Below are positions 10,730 through 23,297 of a DNA stretch of 64,000 nucleotides, one piece after another. The stretch comes from Hirsutella rhossiliensis (lineage: Eukaryota > Ascomycota > Sordariomycetes > Hypocreales > Ophiocordycipitaceae). The notes under the pieces are model-generated. The model saw only the letters and a list, made by a program, of their open reading frames with translations. It searched no databases and was not told the origin of the DNA. The DNA lies in assembly GCF_020360975.1 (NCBI RefSeq), contig NW_025408670.1, positions 4,836,001 through 4,900,000 of the forward strand, in the 5' to 3' direction. The position numbers and the translations under genes were made by a program. Positions within the stretch are counted from its first letter, which is position 1, and every line of letters starts with the position of its first letter.

Positions 10730-13700
10730 CTTGATCTCGGATTTCTCTGCTTTAAAAGCTCTGCGGTAGGCAGTTCCCAGGGTTCCTAGACCGGACAAGA
10801 AGCGCTGTCTAGACTGGTCAACACGGAGAGCCTGCATGGCGACTGGATACAATCGTGACTCCTCATCTGCAACTTTGAAGAGGGGAACAAATGGTACTTT
10901 TTACTCGAATTTGAAGCAGAAATGTGAACCATACGTTGCTCGCAACTTGCTCATTGGCTGGCTTACCAGAACAAGAGGGGGAAGCCTCCGTGACGAAGCC
11001 GGGCGACCAGTGAGGCCAACGGGAGGGACGAACCGTCTCGACCCTGGCCTGTGGTAGTACAAAGGGGTCGAGCGGGTGACTCAGGGGGGCAAAGCTACTT
11101 GCACCGAGCAAACACGGTTCACAACGACAGGAAGGCTTGAGGCACATGCTCCCGGACGCGAGGAGGGACGCACTTTATATAGGTGCCGTTTGGCAGAGAG
11201 CAGGCGAGGGCGTGAGCCTGTCACGGGGCAGAGCACTGTGAACCACGGAGAGGGACAAACGACTCGCTGTGCAGCCATGCAGGGACAGCTTATAATTAAT
11301 ATGTGATGATGTATCGGGACCTTGCCGTGGACAGCTTGTGAGGCTCGCACCGTGTCCGTTACGGCGGGCCCAGGACATTGGGATGGCTGGCTGGAGCGAT
11401 GTTGAAGCAAACAATGGCATCGAATTTGCGATTTTGGCTGTAGCCAAGAACGGTCATTTCGGTTTGCTTCAGGCCCCTCGGCGACGTTCCGCTGGCGTCG
11501 TACCAATCTATGCAATGCATGTATGCCGACTACTTGTCGTCGTCCTGCTTCTCCACGTTCCCGGACATGGACGCCGAGGCCGGTTGGGCTCCGCCCAATG
11601 CCCAACATCAGCGACCACTTGGGGATGCGTGAGCGTCACGGACAGGACCTCTTCAACCTCTTTATCGAGAGCTTGGCATCTCCCACGGGCAAAGAGAGGG
11701 GATTTGTTGGCGACCGTGTGCCCAGACCACGTATGCCGGTGTCCTGTATGCCACCAGGATGGCGCCCTCAAATACGAGCCGACAGACTGCAGCCGGCGGT
11801 CGGTTGAGCTCACACACGGCCAGGCGTGCATGTTGCCAGGGACATATGAGCCGTCAATTATAATTGCTACATGTGACTGCTGCAAGCCCACGATTCGTCC
11901 CAACCAACCACGGGCGTCATCAGGCGGCCTTTGGCCAGGAGGCTTGGCCCAAGGCGCTTTTCCTCATTTTTCCAGGACCACTCGTCATAATGGGAGGACA
12001 TGAAGGCCGCGTCTGATGTAAATTACCCGTCTTGTATCTCGCTTTTTCCCCATGGTAATCGTAGGTTCAGCATTGTCCTGGACCGCGTGCATGTCAGAAG
12101 CCACAAACTCCCCGACCAATGCTTGATGTTTCTTCCCGCACCGTGCATGACCGCTCAAATGCCTCCGATACCTTCAAAGCATTGCCGTCTCACGACAGGC
12201 TGGCAGCAATTTGACCGAACTCGGAGCCGCTGCCTCCTGATTCCAGTGACAAGGCCTTTGACCAGGCCAATCCAGTAGATGGCGAGGTACACGAGACCGG
12301 AGAGCGGTTGCTTAATACTAGGCCAACCTCACCACTCAACCTGCGAGACTTCACGGCTTGGGAGATTGACGTTGAGCGGGGAGGACAGGCATGGGAGGCC
12401 GACGGCTCGCAGGGGCCCCCTGTTGCTGACCCGTCGACTCCAACATGGCCTCCCCGACATCGCCCCATCTGTTCTGCAGTTGATAAGATGAAGTTCCAAC
12501 GGGCTGTCCTTCTTCATAGAAGAAAATGAATTATTAGCGCCTGCATCACCTGCCAATATCGCTACAGTGTGGATGCTTGGCCTTGTCGCCCTTATTCGAG
12601 AGCCGCGCACCCGGACGTCGTCGTCCGGTCGTGGGAGAGTCGAAACCGGCCCCAGAGACTCTGGGAGACAGTAAACCAATGCAGTCTCCATGTGCACAAC
12701 AGGGCGAATGTACGGGGACAGCTCGAAAGATTCAAGCTGGTATAGCGTCAACGTTGTAAAGGATATTTTGATAGTTCTGTTGCAACACGTAGGCGCTACT
12801 TGACTTTGATTTAAGGAAATCTGCGCCGAGTAGAGTAGATGATTACCGAATACGCCGGCAAAAGCGAAACCGGATTTGACAGTTGTCTCTGTTGGTGCGG
12901 CTTGTGTCGGATGCTCCCATCGACGACACTCCTTGTGTAGCTAGAGCTTGGACCTCGCACTCCGGAGCTTCCAAGCCGGCTCAAGTTCGATTCCGTGCAA
13001 ATCCTTTGCAGAACCTCGGGGGTCATGAGCTGCTCTCCCGGCCAACGTCAATTTGCCAGGGTTACTTGGGCCAGCTCAGTATCTGTCGTTCATCGTCGGC
13101 CCTTGTCGGCACATCCCTGACAACGTTTGTCTACTCGGACGCCTTGTCAGCTCTTAAATTTCCAAGAAGTGTTATTTTGTCTGAAATGGGATTTGCCGAG
13201 GATCTATGGACGAAAGCCCCCCCCTCAGCTAAAGTCGCTCCGGACGCCATCACTACGTCGTTGAGCCATTGGTAGCATGTCCCGTTAAACAGGGGAAGAT
13301 CGCAGATGTCGGGTGGGAGCTGTGTCGTCGGAACGGTTCGTCTCCATAGTGAAGAAGCCTGATTCTCCATTCGCAAGTATTGTGCATCGCGGACGGCGGC
13401 AACCTTGAACTTTTGTCAACGAAAAGGCCTATTCTATCGTCGAGGGAAACACAGAAACGCACCAAACATGCGAAACGAGATTATTGTCGTTTCTGTCGAC
13501 TTCCCAGGCCGGGGATACTGCGCGCAGGCTGCAACCTATTGTCGGCATGCATGATGCATTAACCTGAAGCTGCCGGAAACACAGACAAAACAAGCAAAAT
13601 CCAATTGACTCCTTCACGCGGTTGCCAGGTGCTCTCTTTGGGGTAATCCACACGTGGTGTCTCCGCACGCCCTCGTGTTCAACGTGTTGCGAACGACCCA

Positions 13701-15035
13701 TCCGAGAAGATGGAGCTTCAACGGTATGGGAAGACGTCGCTCTCGCGGCGGACGACGCCGGCCAGCGCGGTTGGGAATCGGCGTAGTCCAAGGTAGCCGA
13801 GCTTGAACAAGGGCTCTGGCAACTTCAGCCTGGATAGCTTGGATGAGATGATTTGGGCTGGACCCTCGGCGGAGCGGAGTCTCTCGTTCCATATCTCCTC
13901 GATTCGCTGGTGATGGCCTCGGGAGTGCCCAAGGCACACCCAAAGACCGCGAGTCGAGGGCTCAAGCAATTTGATTCAAGAAGATAGAGCGTCCTTGGGT
14001 TAGAGACGCGAAGGTCTCGGGATCTCGAGTCGTTGGGAGATGCACCAACCTGTTTCCGTCTGCCGGCGAGCATGCGGCAGAATGGCTAAGCAACACTATT
14101 CATCCGAGCAAGTTAGCATATAGGCCTGAAACACAAAGTATTCATTGGGTGAAGTACCTGGGGTGCCCTTGATCCTGGAAGCGTGTGCAGTTGCAGCTCA
14201 TCCTCGGGGGAGGCTGTCGGAGGAAGCGTCCCGAGCTTCAGCATCACTCGCTGCCGATCCTTTGCATGACACAGAACGACACAGACAAGTGCGCAGAAAC
14301 CGTTGCAGGCTCTACGGCTATTGTGATCTTTGTCTTGTCGACGAGGCGAGCTTACGCAGAGGCATTCGCCTGCGCGGCAGCCTTGCAAGCCCTCTCGAAT
14401 CCCCCTCGACCTCGCTTCATGCCAGCCTCTCAGAATACAGCAGACACCTGGAGATTTGGCCAGCACAAAGAAAAGGGCCCTGGTCATATGACCTGCTCCT
14501 GTTTAGCCCCTTTTGCTGCCTCAGCAAGTCGTGACGGTCCGGCAGATATGTGGGGGGCGGTCTGCCAGCTGGCAGTTGCCTTCCTGCCTCCTGTGTGTTC
14601 CCCCCCCCCGGGGTCACCGCCTCCGTCCCTCCTTCCTCTCCTCCTCGAGCCCCTCCTTGGACTCTCTCTCAGCACCACAACATTAGCCCACGCACGCACA
14701 AATTCCTTTTTTTCCTCCTCTGAGAAGGAAAACACCTCGTCTCCCCGTGGGCTCTGCATCTTCGAGGCTTTCTCGAGGGCACCGCCTGCTTCCTTGCACA
14801 ACCTCTTCACTGCCGAGCACCAGACTTGATCGCTTCCCTCACCGCGCCTCAACGCGTCGAGGGGCTGCCCCCCCGAGAACTTTCACCAACTTCAACCGGC
14901 TTCCTCTGCTCACTGTCGTCTGCATCCTCGGTTGTCAGCTTACACCCCTTTCTTGCAAGGTTCCATCACTTGTTCGGCGAGTCTGTCAAAGAGCCTGTGC
15001 ACTGACAACTGCAGCAGGATCTCGCCTTTCTCAAG
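10730..15035. other. intergenic, gene-poor 4.3 kb
   Basis: No gene supported on either strand. Open frames are short and without recognisable domains. The last 400 bp before 15036 are pyrimidine-rich (C and T runs at 14600-14720 and CT-rich DNA to 15000), as in promoters and 5' leaders of filamentous fungi, and probably serve the RRM gene. Confidence 0.45.
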
Positions 15036-17716
15036 ATGCGTCCTGATACTCTCCGCCAGCCGGGGAAGAAGCCGTCTCTTGGAGACGGGCTTGAGCTGGA
15101 CTTCATGCGCAAGGCTTCCTCGTGCGAGCCCATCAGCAAAGCTTCCACGTCGGATGATGAAAGCTTTAATGGTGGTGAGCACATTTTTCTTTGCATTCTC
15201 TCTCATCTTCATTGCCCTTACCTTGCCTCACACGTCCTTTCCCTCTCCTATTCACCACCTTCGCGTCCGAGATCACGCTCTCATCTTTGATTCCCTCTCA
15301 TCAAGACAAGAAAGGCTAACGTGCTGCAGGAACACGTGGCGAGACCGCGAGCGACACGCTGCTCCGGAGCCCCAAGGCTCGGTACGGCTCTTCAGCCTCA
15401 TATTTGTCGCCAGGTACGGCGGCTAACATGCCCTTCAGAGCTCAGCTCAAGAAGCCTATTTCGGCTGACGGTACTCCCGTCTCGACTCGGTATGATAATA
15501 CGTCCTCTGCGTTGTTTGTGTTGTGCAGTGACTGACGGCCCCAACAGCAGCTCGACTAATTTCATGGTCGGATCCAGTGAAGACGACGACGTCTTCGCCG
15601 ATGGCTCAAACGATGGCTCAAACGATGGCTTTCGCGGCCCATCGAGCCCTCGTCGGGGAAGCGAAGTCGCTGTCTACCAGGAAGATACGCGTGACAAGGT
15701 CGACCCGCAAACCATGTATGCGGGCTCTTCCTGCATGTTTGTTGCCAAGTAAGTCGCTCTCGACGTCCGCTTTGCTGCCTTGACATGGACTGACTCTGGC
15801 TAGTCTTCCGCAACAGTTCCACGACCGAAAGCTCGAAGAGGAAGTGACTAAAGCTTTCAGCCAGTTTGGTATTGTGTTTGTGAAGATCAAGCGTGACTCC
15901 AGAGGCATGCCGTTTGCCTTCTGCCAGTATACGGTGAGCCGGTTTCCAGAATCCCGAGAAAGCCCGCCGAATGTCGCTGACAACTGCCAGAATGACCAAG
16001 ACGCACAGTCCGCGATGAGACTTGGCAAGGGCATTATGATCCTCGAGCGACCTTGCCGCACCGAGATGGCCAGAGCACACTGTGAGTTGATGCCGTCGGC
16101 TGTAATGGAGAACGGTCACTAATTTTCCCGTTCAGCGTCCTTCATCGTGTACAAGTATTCCGGACAGCGGATTCGCCTTCACGAGGCCCGCGATCTTCTT
16201 CGCCGTCTCGGTCAGATTTCCAAGGCCGAGTACCTCAACGAGGGCCTCCGAGCGGTCGCACGCCTTCCGCAGACTGTCGTCGTGACGTTCAAAATGTACG
16301 ACCCGAGACGCGATCCTCCCAAGGTGAGTAAATCGTGGCTCTTCCCCGTGTTGACGAGGCTGAGGCTAACACGCGACGCCAGATCTTCGCATTTGACCCG
16401 ACCTACTGCGTCAAGGTTTTTGACCCAAAGGCACTCTCCGCCAAGGAAAGCACCCCGGTTGCCGCCCCTCGCGAGGGTACCTTTCTTAAGCAGTATGACA
16501 GAGACCGACGCTCGGCGTATGTGGGAAACCTCCCGCCGAGCATGACCAAGGATGTCCTCAAGTCTCTTGCCAGCTCCTGTGGCGAAGTGGTGGACGTCCA
16601 GCTTCATCACAAAGAGGTGGCGGGCGGAGGTGGTGAGTGAACTCGTCCACTCTGATTGAGGCTTTGCATCTAAAACGCTGACACTCGTCCAGGTCTCAGA
16701 ACTTGCTTCGGGTTTCTCGAATTCAGTCGACCTGATGCGCCTGATGAGCTTGTGGAGGCAATGGTGAGTACAGTGCAACTGACCATCTCGCGCATCCAAC
16801 TAACGTTTTTCTCCAGCACGATACTGACATTGACGGCTATCGGATTCGAGCTGAGCGAAAGCAGTCTCGGTCTGCCGAGGCTCCACGATATGTCCCGCCG
16901 CCGGCCTGCGAGATATCGTATCCACGATACTCGACTGTCTGCGCGCGTGCTGGCTCATTCGAGCTTGAAAAGCCCTCGGATGGTGGCTATGGCACTCCCT
17001 CGGGGAACACGGGTACGCAGTCTCGTTGCAAGCTTTATGCATCGAACTCATATACCCCAGGGCGCAGCCGCCAGTCTCGTCCTACCGTTCTTGGCTCCGA
17101 CTCGTCCCCGGCTCGTGACATTTTCGAGCCTCCTGAGACGACCTTCGCTGGCTCGCCATACGATGAGGCTCGAACGTCTCGAGCAGAGTCCTTGGCCGTT
17201 CCAGGCTCGTCAGTCAAAAAGTCTGTTGAATTCGACTTGCCTTGCCGCAACGTGTCTGGCTCGTCTGCTGATTCGGGGCCTAGCGCTGCGCCTGTCAAGA
17301 TGGCTTCCAAGCCCACCACTCCCAAGGCCGCCAGCGTGCCCTCGACCTCGTCTGCCAGAAAGCGTCCTGGCTCTCGAGACACCGAGGCAACGCCCGCACC
17401 GCCGACTGCGATGCCCTGGCTCCCACCCTATCCCCCGTTCGGGTACCCATACATGGGAGCGCCGATGACGCCTCAGGCAAATCCTGGCCTCATGTACGCC
17501 GGTTACATGCAGCATCCCATGTACCATACGATGTACGACATGTATGGCAACATGATGCTCTCGCCGCCTCACATGATGCCGGCCTTCAACCCAGGACCTG
17601 TTTTCAACGGAACGCCGGCCCGCTCTGACCGCGACAACAAGTCCACTGTCGAGCCAGGCTCGGAGACTCCCGACGGTCGCAAGTCGGAAGGAAAGGGCAA
17701 GGAGCCATCGCTTTGA
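15036..17716 (+). CDS. RNA-binding protein with two RRM domains
   Basis: Nine exons: 15036-15174, 15330-15489, 15548-15748, 15804-15933, 15991-16081, 16136-16323, 16383-16632, 16693-16763 and 16817-17716. All junctions agree in phase and give 709 residues. RRM1 begins near residue 162 (CMFVANLPQQF) and carries the RNP1-like RGMPFAFCQY. A middle region (about 245-340) resembles a degenerate RRM. RRM2 starts near 345 (SAYVGNLPPSM) with RNP1-like TCFGFLEF. The N-terminus is Ser-rich with an acidic SSEDDDVFADG stretch. The C-terminus is disordered and then Pro/Met/Tyr-rich (PWLPPYPPFGYPYMG). Likely a cytoplasmic or nuclear mRNA regulator. Similar architecture occurs in fission-yeast meiotic RRM proteins, but I cannot assign an ortholog. 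Confidence 0.82.
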
Positions 17717-18887
17717 GGGTCTCATGCCATCTTTCTCCACCGGTTCTCGACCGCAGAGGATTCTGCTTCTGTGCAAACGTTTGCCAGAGCTCACGGCGCG
17801 TACTGTTTCGTTTCCCTGGTTTTTCTTCCCCTCTGTCCTCGGTTCTTTTCCGTCTCGACTTCCCTTCTCCTGGTTTCGTCCGGTCTTGGTTGCGCTTTTG
17901 ATGGGCAAGGTTTCTGAGCGTGTTTGCGTCTCAACAGCCTTGGCGTCAAGCTGCATTCCACTTCAATTTTTCTCGTCAGCAAGCAAGACGTATGAGGGAA
18001 GGATGGTGTGCCATTACCCGCCGCAAACACGCCCTGTTTTCGTACTAATTTTGCCTTTGGCGCGCCAACCTGTCGTCAGCGCGGTCGCGGCTGGACAACC
18101 ACGTCCTCTCAGCACACAACTTTTCGGGTGAGTGTGGCGAGACAATGGATGTGAGTACAGCAGACGATTTTGTTGGAGTTTGGTCGGGATGGCTGAGTAG
18201 CAATGGATAAGCAACACAGGCGCCCTCACATCTAGGTTTCTACTGTTGACAAATCTGGCTACTCTGTCTCATCTTGGCTGTATGTCCGAGTATTGTAATT
18301 CTGGAAACACCTAGGAGCAATGGGCTCAGGGTCGAAACCGATGGAGGCTCTGCTCCTCTTCGGAGAGGCTGGAGGGAAGGCTTGAGGGTGAAGCATCGGC
18401 GGACCGTGGAGGGAGTCTGGGGTCATTTGATCTTGATTGGGAGGAGATGATGGAGTTGCCTCGAGCTTTTCCAGCACCAAAACTAGGTCAGGTCAGTAAT
18501 GAAAAAGTTGCACTATTTGCCCACCGGCAATCTCTGTTTGCCAGTAGCGCGCACATGTTCCCTACCTTGCTGGTGGTGACTGTATCGCAAGAAGTACGAG
18601 CAGTTTGCCTGGCTGCTCGATTGACTGCATGACAAAGCCGCTGCGACGAGGATGGGAGCACAAAATCAACGACGGTAGGACGGTGATGCAAGTACGTGAT
18701 TGGCCTCGCTTTGTGATGTGGAGGTGGGCAGCCCTGGCGGATCCACGTGCGCTCTTATTAGTTACCCGCGGTGCGGGGACGAAGATTTTCGTTTCTTCAT
18801 CACATCTCAGTTCCCCAACGGCTGGACAGTGCGCGGAATCTTCAGAAAGCGGCGATTCGTCGATCCCCTGACCGCAGCACCGACATC
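17717..18887. other. intergenic
   Basis: About 1.2 kb holding the 3' end of the RRM gene and the upstream region of the transporter. Nothing else recognised. Confidence 0.45.
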
Positions 18888-21219
18888 ATGGGACAGCCAT
18901 CGTTTTCGGCGTCCAACGCCATCATCTACCTCACCTATGGCGTCTTCCTGTGAGCACAAGCTGTCGAGACTGTGCGGCGCCAACATCTAACCGACTCGGC
19001 CCAGGATTACTGGGACGAGCATTGCCTGGACCATGAGGTTCCAGGGCAAGAAAGACTTTCTCTCCGGGAACGGGACTCAGTCCGGTCAGCCTTCCGCTCT
19101 CTTTTGCATGCCCCTATTCTCTGTTAATGCCGTCTGCGCGCTGGTCGAGGATGCTGACTCTTGACGTGACGCAGCTTTCCCGCTGGCTCTCAACTTCATC
19201 GCCTCTTGTGAGTAGAGCCTCTCGCTCGCCTCGAAACGGAGTTTCTCTGGAGCGGTGGCTTCTTCCAACCGTGGACGCAGCCCGTGCTCAGGCGCCTCGG
19301 CTGGGTGAAGTATATGATGCGTTTGGCAATGACTAGGTTCGTACCCTAGGTCTCTGTTTTCGCCCCTCGACGCATGGGCTCTCCCTGCTCTCTTTCTGTT
19401 GCAGTCTCCGGACCCGCGACTTGACGCAACACCTGACTTCCTCGCTTTCACGGGCGGAGTCCATCTGGCCTGGACAAGATGCGCTGCAGATGGGCGAGAA
19501 GCAAGAAGAGGAGAGGGAGAGCTCACTGCGTGAGGGGCGGGGATGCGGCTCACTACGGGCGCGGAGTTTGAAGCGGTGCCCGTCATCCAACCCTCCAGGC
19601 TGGCAGCCTGGAGGGAGATGGCAGCCCGCCGAAGACGAAGCTGAGATTGCACCGTCATACTCGATCAAGTTAATGCTTGCGTGGGAAACGTGCTGCCGCT
19701 CTAGACCTCCAACCCTTTCCCCCCTCCCCCCACCGCTGAGATTCGAACTGACCCCAAGCAAGCACTCGGCGCCGGAATCCTCTTCGCCTACCCGGAACTC
19801 GCCACCTTCGCCGGCGTGCAGGGCGTCGTCGTCTACGCGCTCGCCTCTTCCTTGCCCATGCTGGTGTTTGGCGCCCTTGGTCCCATCATCCGACGCAAGT
19901 GCCCCGAGGGCTTCGTGCTGACCGAGTGGACGCGCCAGCGCTACGGCACCGTGGCGATGCTTTACCTCAGCTTCATGACGCTCGTGACGCTCTTCCTGTA
20001 CATGGTGGCCGAGCTGTCGGCCCTGGGACAGGTCATCGGGGCCCTGACGGGACTGGATAAGTTACCCGTCATCGTTGTTCAGTGCGTGGTCACGACCATT
20101 TACACCTGTGAGTCTCGCTTCACCGCATGAAATTGGGATCGAATGCTGATGGAGAGGATGCACTCCTGCACAGCGCTCGGGGGCTTTAAAATCTCCTTCC
20201 TCACCGACGTCATCCAGGGCGCCATGGTTGTCTGCCTCATCATCGTCGCCACCATCACCGTCGGGGTCAAGACGGAGATCAAGCCGGAGCTCATCGATTC
20301 GTCGGGCCTCACCAAGCCCTCGCTCCTCGGCTGGCAGCTCGTGTACATTCTTCCCGTCGCCATCCTGACAAACGACTTCTTCCTGTCACACTTTTGGCTG
20401 CGGACCTTTTCGTCAAAGTCGGACAAGGACCTGTGGATCGGCGTGTCCGTGGCCATGGTGACCATCCTGTGCGTCCTCACGCTCGTCGGCTGCACGGGGC
20501 TCATCTCCGCCTGGTCGGGAGCGTGGCCTGGCAACCCTGCGCAACCGGGGTCTCTGGCTTTGTTCCTCTTGCTCGGGCGGCTGCCCAACTGGGTCGTCGG
20601 CATCGTCCTCATCATGGTCGTCAGTCTCAGCACTGCCGCCTTTGACAGCCTTCAATCGGCCATGGTGTCGTCGGCGTCAAACGACTTCTTCCGCAACCGC
20701 CTTGGCATCTGGTACATCCGCGGCATGGTCGTCATCGTCATTATTCCCGCCGTCGTCCTGGCCCTCAAGGCCTCGTCCATACTGCAAATCTTCCTCGTCA
20801 GCGACCTCCTCTCGGCGGCCACCATCCCTGTCCTCTGCCTGGGCCTCAGCGACCGCCTCTACTGGTGGCGCGGCTTCGAGGTGGTTGTCGGGGGGCTCGG
20901 CGGCATTCTGGCCGTCTTCATCTTCGGCACTGTATACTTTGGCGACGCGCACGAGGGCGGCAAGCTCCTCCTCCTCCAGAGCGGCCTCTACTCCAACGAC
21001 TGGAGTGTCTTTGGCGCGTTTGTTGCCGCCCCTGTGGGAGGCGTCGTCTCTGGCTTCATCGCCCTCGCCCTGCGCTTGGCCTTTCAGCTTCTCAAGGCCA
21101 GGGTCAGGGGCGAGCGGTTCGACGCCTTGGATCGGCCCATCGATGCTCACGTCCCCGTCGCCGACGCAGATGTACAGCCCGAGGCTGTAGCGACCCTGAA
21201 AGCGGGCAAGTTTTTCTGA
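18888..21219 (+). CDS. DUR3-like urea/solute symporter (SSS family)
   Basis: Plasma-membrane sodium:solute symporter family protein resembling fungal DUR3 urea transporters. Exons 18888-18949, 19005-19084, 19175-19207, 19763-20107 and 20174-21219 give 521 residues in frame. Visible: an N-terminal helix (AIIYLTYGVF), LALNFIASSLGAGILFAYPE, GPIIRRKCPEGFVLTEWTRQRYG, TIYTSLGGFKISFLTDVIQG, LSTAAFDSLQSAMVSSASND and about a dozen hydrophobic segments. Characterised DUR3 proteins are usually about 650-700 residues, so this one is short at the C-terminus and may belong to a DUR3-like subgroup with another substrate. Exon 3 is only 33 nt. The intron after it is 555 nt, far longer than the others, and contains a perfect hairpin. 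Confidence 0.85.
19591..19615. repeat. perfect hairpin inside a long intron
   Basis: Two 11-bp arms (ccctccaggct and agcctggaggg) separated by ggc, inside the 555-nt intron of the DUR3-like gene. Confidence 0.9.
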
Positions 21220-21583
21220 AGAGTACGCCTCGCGGTCAGGTGCAATGGCAACGCGTATATACTCGGGCTCCTTTGTACAAGCATGGACCATGTGCGCATG
21301 CGTGCATGGCCTGTTAGGACGCCGGCGTGACGTATCAGAGTAGACAGGTCTCGAGCTTCCATCTGGCTCAAATGACAAGCAGCGGCTAGATTCGTGGTTG
21401 CGTCCAGTCCTCGCCCGGAAGTGACGCCATGCTATCGTACATGCAGAGAGTTCATGGCCGCGAGCTCTGCGCTCCCCTGTTACACTTCGCCTCTCTCCAT
21501 GCGTTGCCTCGACCCAACTCATGTGCACGCCTCAGCGTCACCGGCCAGCATCGCGGACTGGGCGCCGGCAAAAACAAGGCAAT
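21220..21583. other. intergenic between convergent genes
   Basis: 364 bp between the stop codons of the transporter and mL45. It should hold both 3' untranslated regions; no other feature seen. Confidence 0.5.
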
Positions 21584-22743
21584 TTACATTCGTTTCGTCG
21601 TCTCCGGGCCCCAGCCCGCTCTCCTCGCCTGCTCCTTGCCAATGATGGCCTGTTCCTTCAAATACCCCTCGAGCGTCGTGGGCGACATGGTGCCCCATAT
21701 CCGCCACGGCGTGCTGACAAAGGTCTTCTGGTTGACTTGCCTGGACAAGACGACATACTCGGTCTTGTCCTGTAGCTTGAGGGTGCCGGGGATCGTGGCG
21801 CCGGTGGCGATGGTGTACTTGGAGGCTTGCTGGGTGGAGCAGATAGCCACGACGGCCTGCTCGGTGGCCATGGTCTTGTCGTAGGGGTTGAACTCGTGGA
21901 TGCGGTGGGACATGAGGCGCGGATAGAGGAGAGGGCGGTTGTATTTGACCACCTCGAAGCGCCACCCTTCGCGGTTATCTCTGCGGTCGATGGCCGAGAT
22001 GAGCTTCTTGGCGCAGCCCGCCAGGCAAATGTTGTGCAGCGTCTGCTTGTCGCCATGGGCAAAGGCCTCGAGCATCTCGCGATACATGGCTTTTGCGGTG
22101 GGCGCAATCTGGCCGCGCCGGACCTTCCACTTGGGGCGCGAGGTCCACGAGGCCATCGAATTGAGCTTGTAGCCGAGCACAGAGCCGGTCTCCAAGAGCC
22201 ACTGCTTCATGCGGGCCCACTGGTAATCAAAGAAGCGGGAGGGGTTTCGGGGACATTGGGACAAGGGCATGGCAACGAAGGTGGCTGGAGAGGTAAGAGA
22301 ATGGTCAGCTTTTCTTGTCGTTTTATCATTGAAACTCTTTCGTGGCGTCCCACGACAAACAAAGCTACAGCAGCAGCAGCAGCCACCTCTCCCAGACCAG
22401 CCAATGCAGTGAAAGCGAGACCAGGAAAGCAAAACAAGAGGGATAAGAATGAGAAGAAGAATGTGGGCGAAGACGCACTCGGAAACAGGGGCCCATCGCC
22501 GTCCTTGAAGTAGTCGGCGTGCGCCTCCTTTTGCATTTGTGACAGGCTCAGCTCCCGGTTATTTCTGGCGGTGATCATGCGATTGGTGCGTTCCACCTCG
22601 CGGGCAATCTGTTTGCGAGACGGCGCCGCGTAATGGCGGCGAGCCGCTGCCGCCGCGGCGCAGATGGCCGGCGACGATGATGGACACCTCGGCGGCAGCA
22701 GCAGCAGCAGACGCCGGGCCGGGCTCATCGCTGCTGAGGCCAT
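21584..22743 (-). CDS. MBA1: mitochondrial ribosomal protein mL45 / MBA1
   Basis: Inner-membrane mitoribosome protein of the Tim44-like/MBA1 (mL45) family, which docks the mitochondrial ribosome to the insertion machinery for membrane proteins. Exons 22743-22479 and 22284-21584, with a 194-nt intron joined in phase, give 321 residues. The N-terminus is an arginine/alanine-rich presequence (SPARRLLLLLPPR, AAAAAARRHY) without acidic residues, typical of matrix import. The second exon carries the Tim44-like fold, including RFFDYQWARMKQWLLE, KAMYREMLEAFAHGD and ATEQAVVAICSTQQ, and ends with a conserved RIWGTMSPTTLEGYLKE. Translation may start at 22743 or five codons later at 22728. It shares a divergent promoter with CIA30. 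Confidence 0.88.
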
Positions 22744-23297
22744 GGCTGGCAGGAAGGAGGGGGCGAGTGCGTGCGCGCGCTTCTTGTCGTCGGTGAGTCG
22801 TGAGTGCGCGCGAAGGGTACACCGGCGGCTCGGCTCGGAAATCTTCTTGGAAGTTGGTTGGTTTTGCTAACCGATATAATAGACAGGCTAGTTCGTGATC
22901 GGCCTCAAAAACCTCGGCCGGGGGGGGAAAGAGAGCTAGGGCGGGTAATTGGTATCCCCGCTCCGCGCATGACGTGCAGGAAGCTACCCGCGCAAAAAAG
23001 CCGGGACTGTCCAACACCATCGAAGCGCGGCCTTGCATTTCTTCCACGACGGTCGTTTTGTTTCGCACGAGCGGAATCCTCGCTCGAGAACGTCAAGCGA
23101 TTTCCTTCCTCCTAGGCGGGGCCCACCGCGTCCCTTGGTCTCATGGTATTCAGCCTGCGGTGAGCCAGCTGGGCTCTGCTTCCCCCCGACTTTGCAACAT
23201 CGTTGCTTGCCCGCTTGCTTGCTTGGCGAGTCAGGCAGGTGGCGTCTCGGTACGGGCAATTGGGTGGTTGCGCCTCGTCGCAGTCGTCGCGCAAGAC
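22744..23297. promoter_or_regulatory. bidirectional promoter of mL45 and CIA30
   Basis: A 554-bp region between two divergent genes, both for mitochondrial proteins (mitoribosome and complex I assembly). No other gene fits here. Specific factor sites were not identified. Confidence 0.6.
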
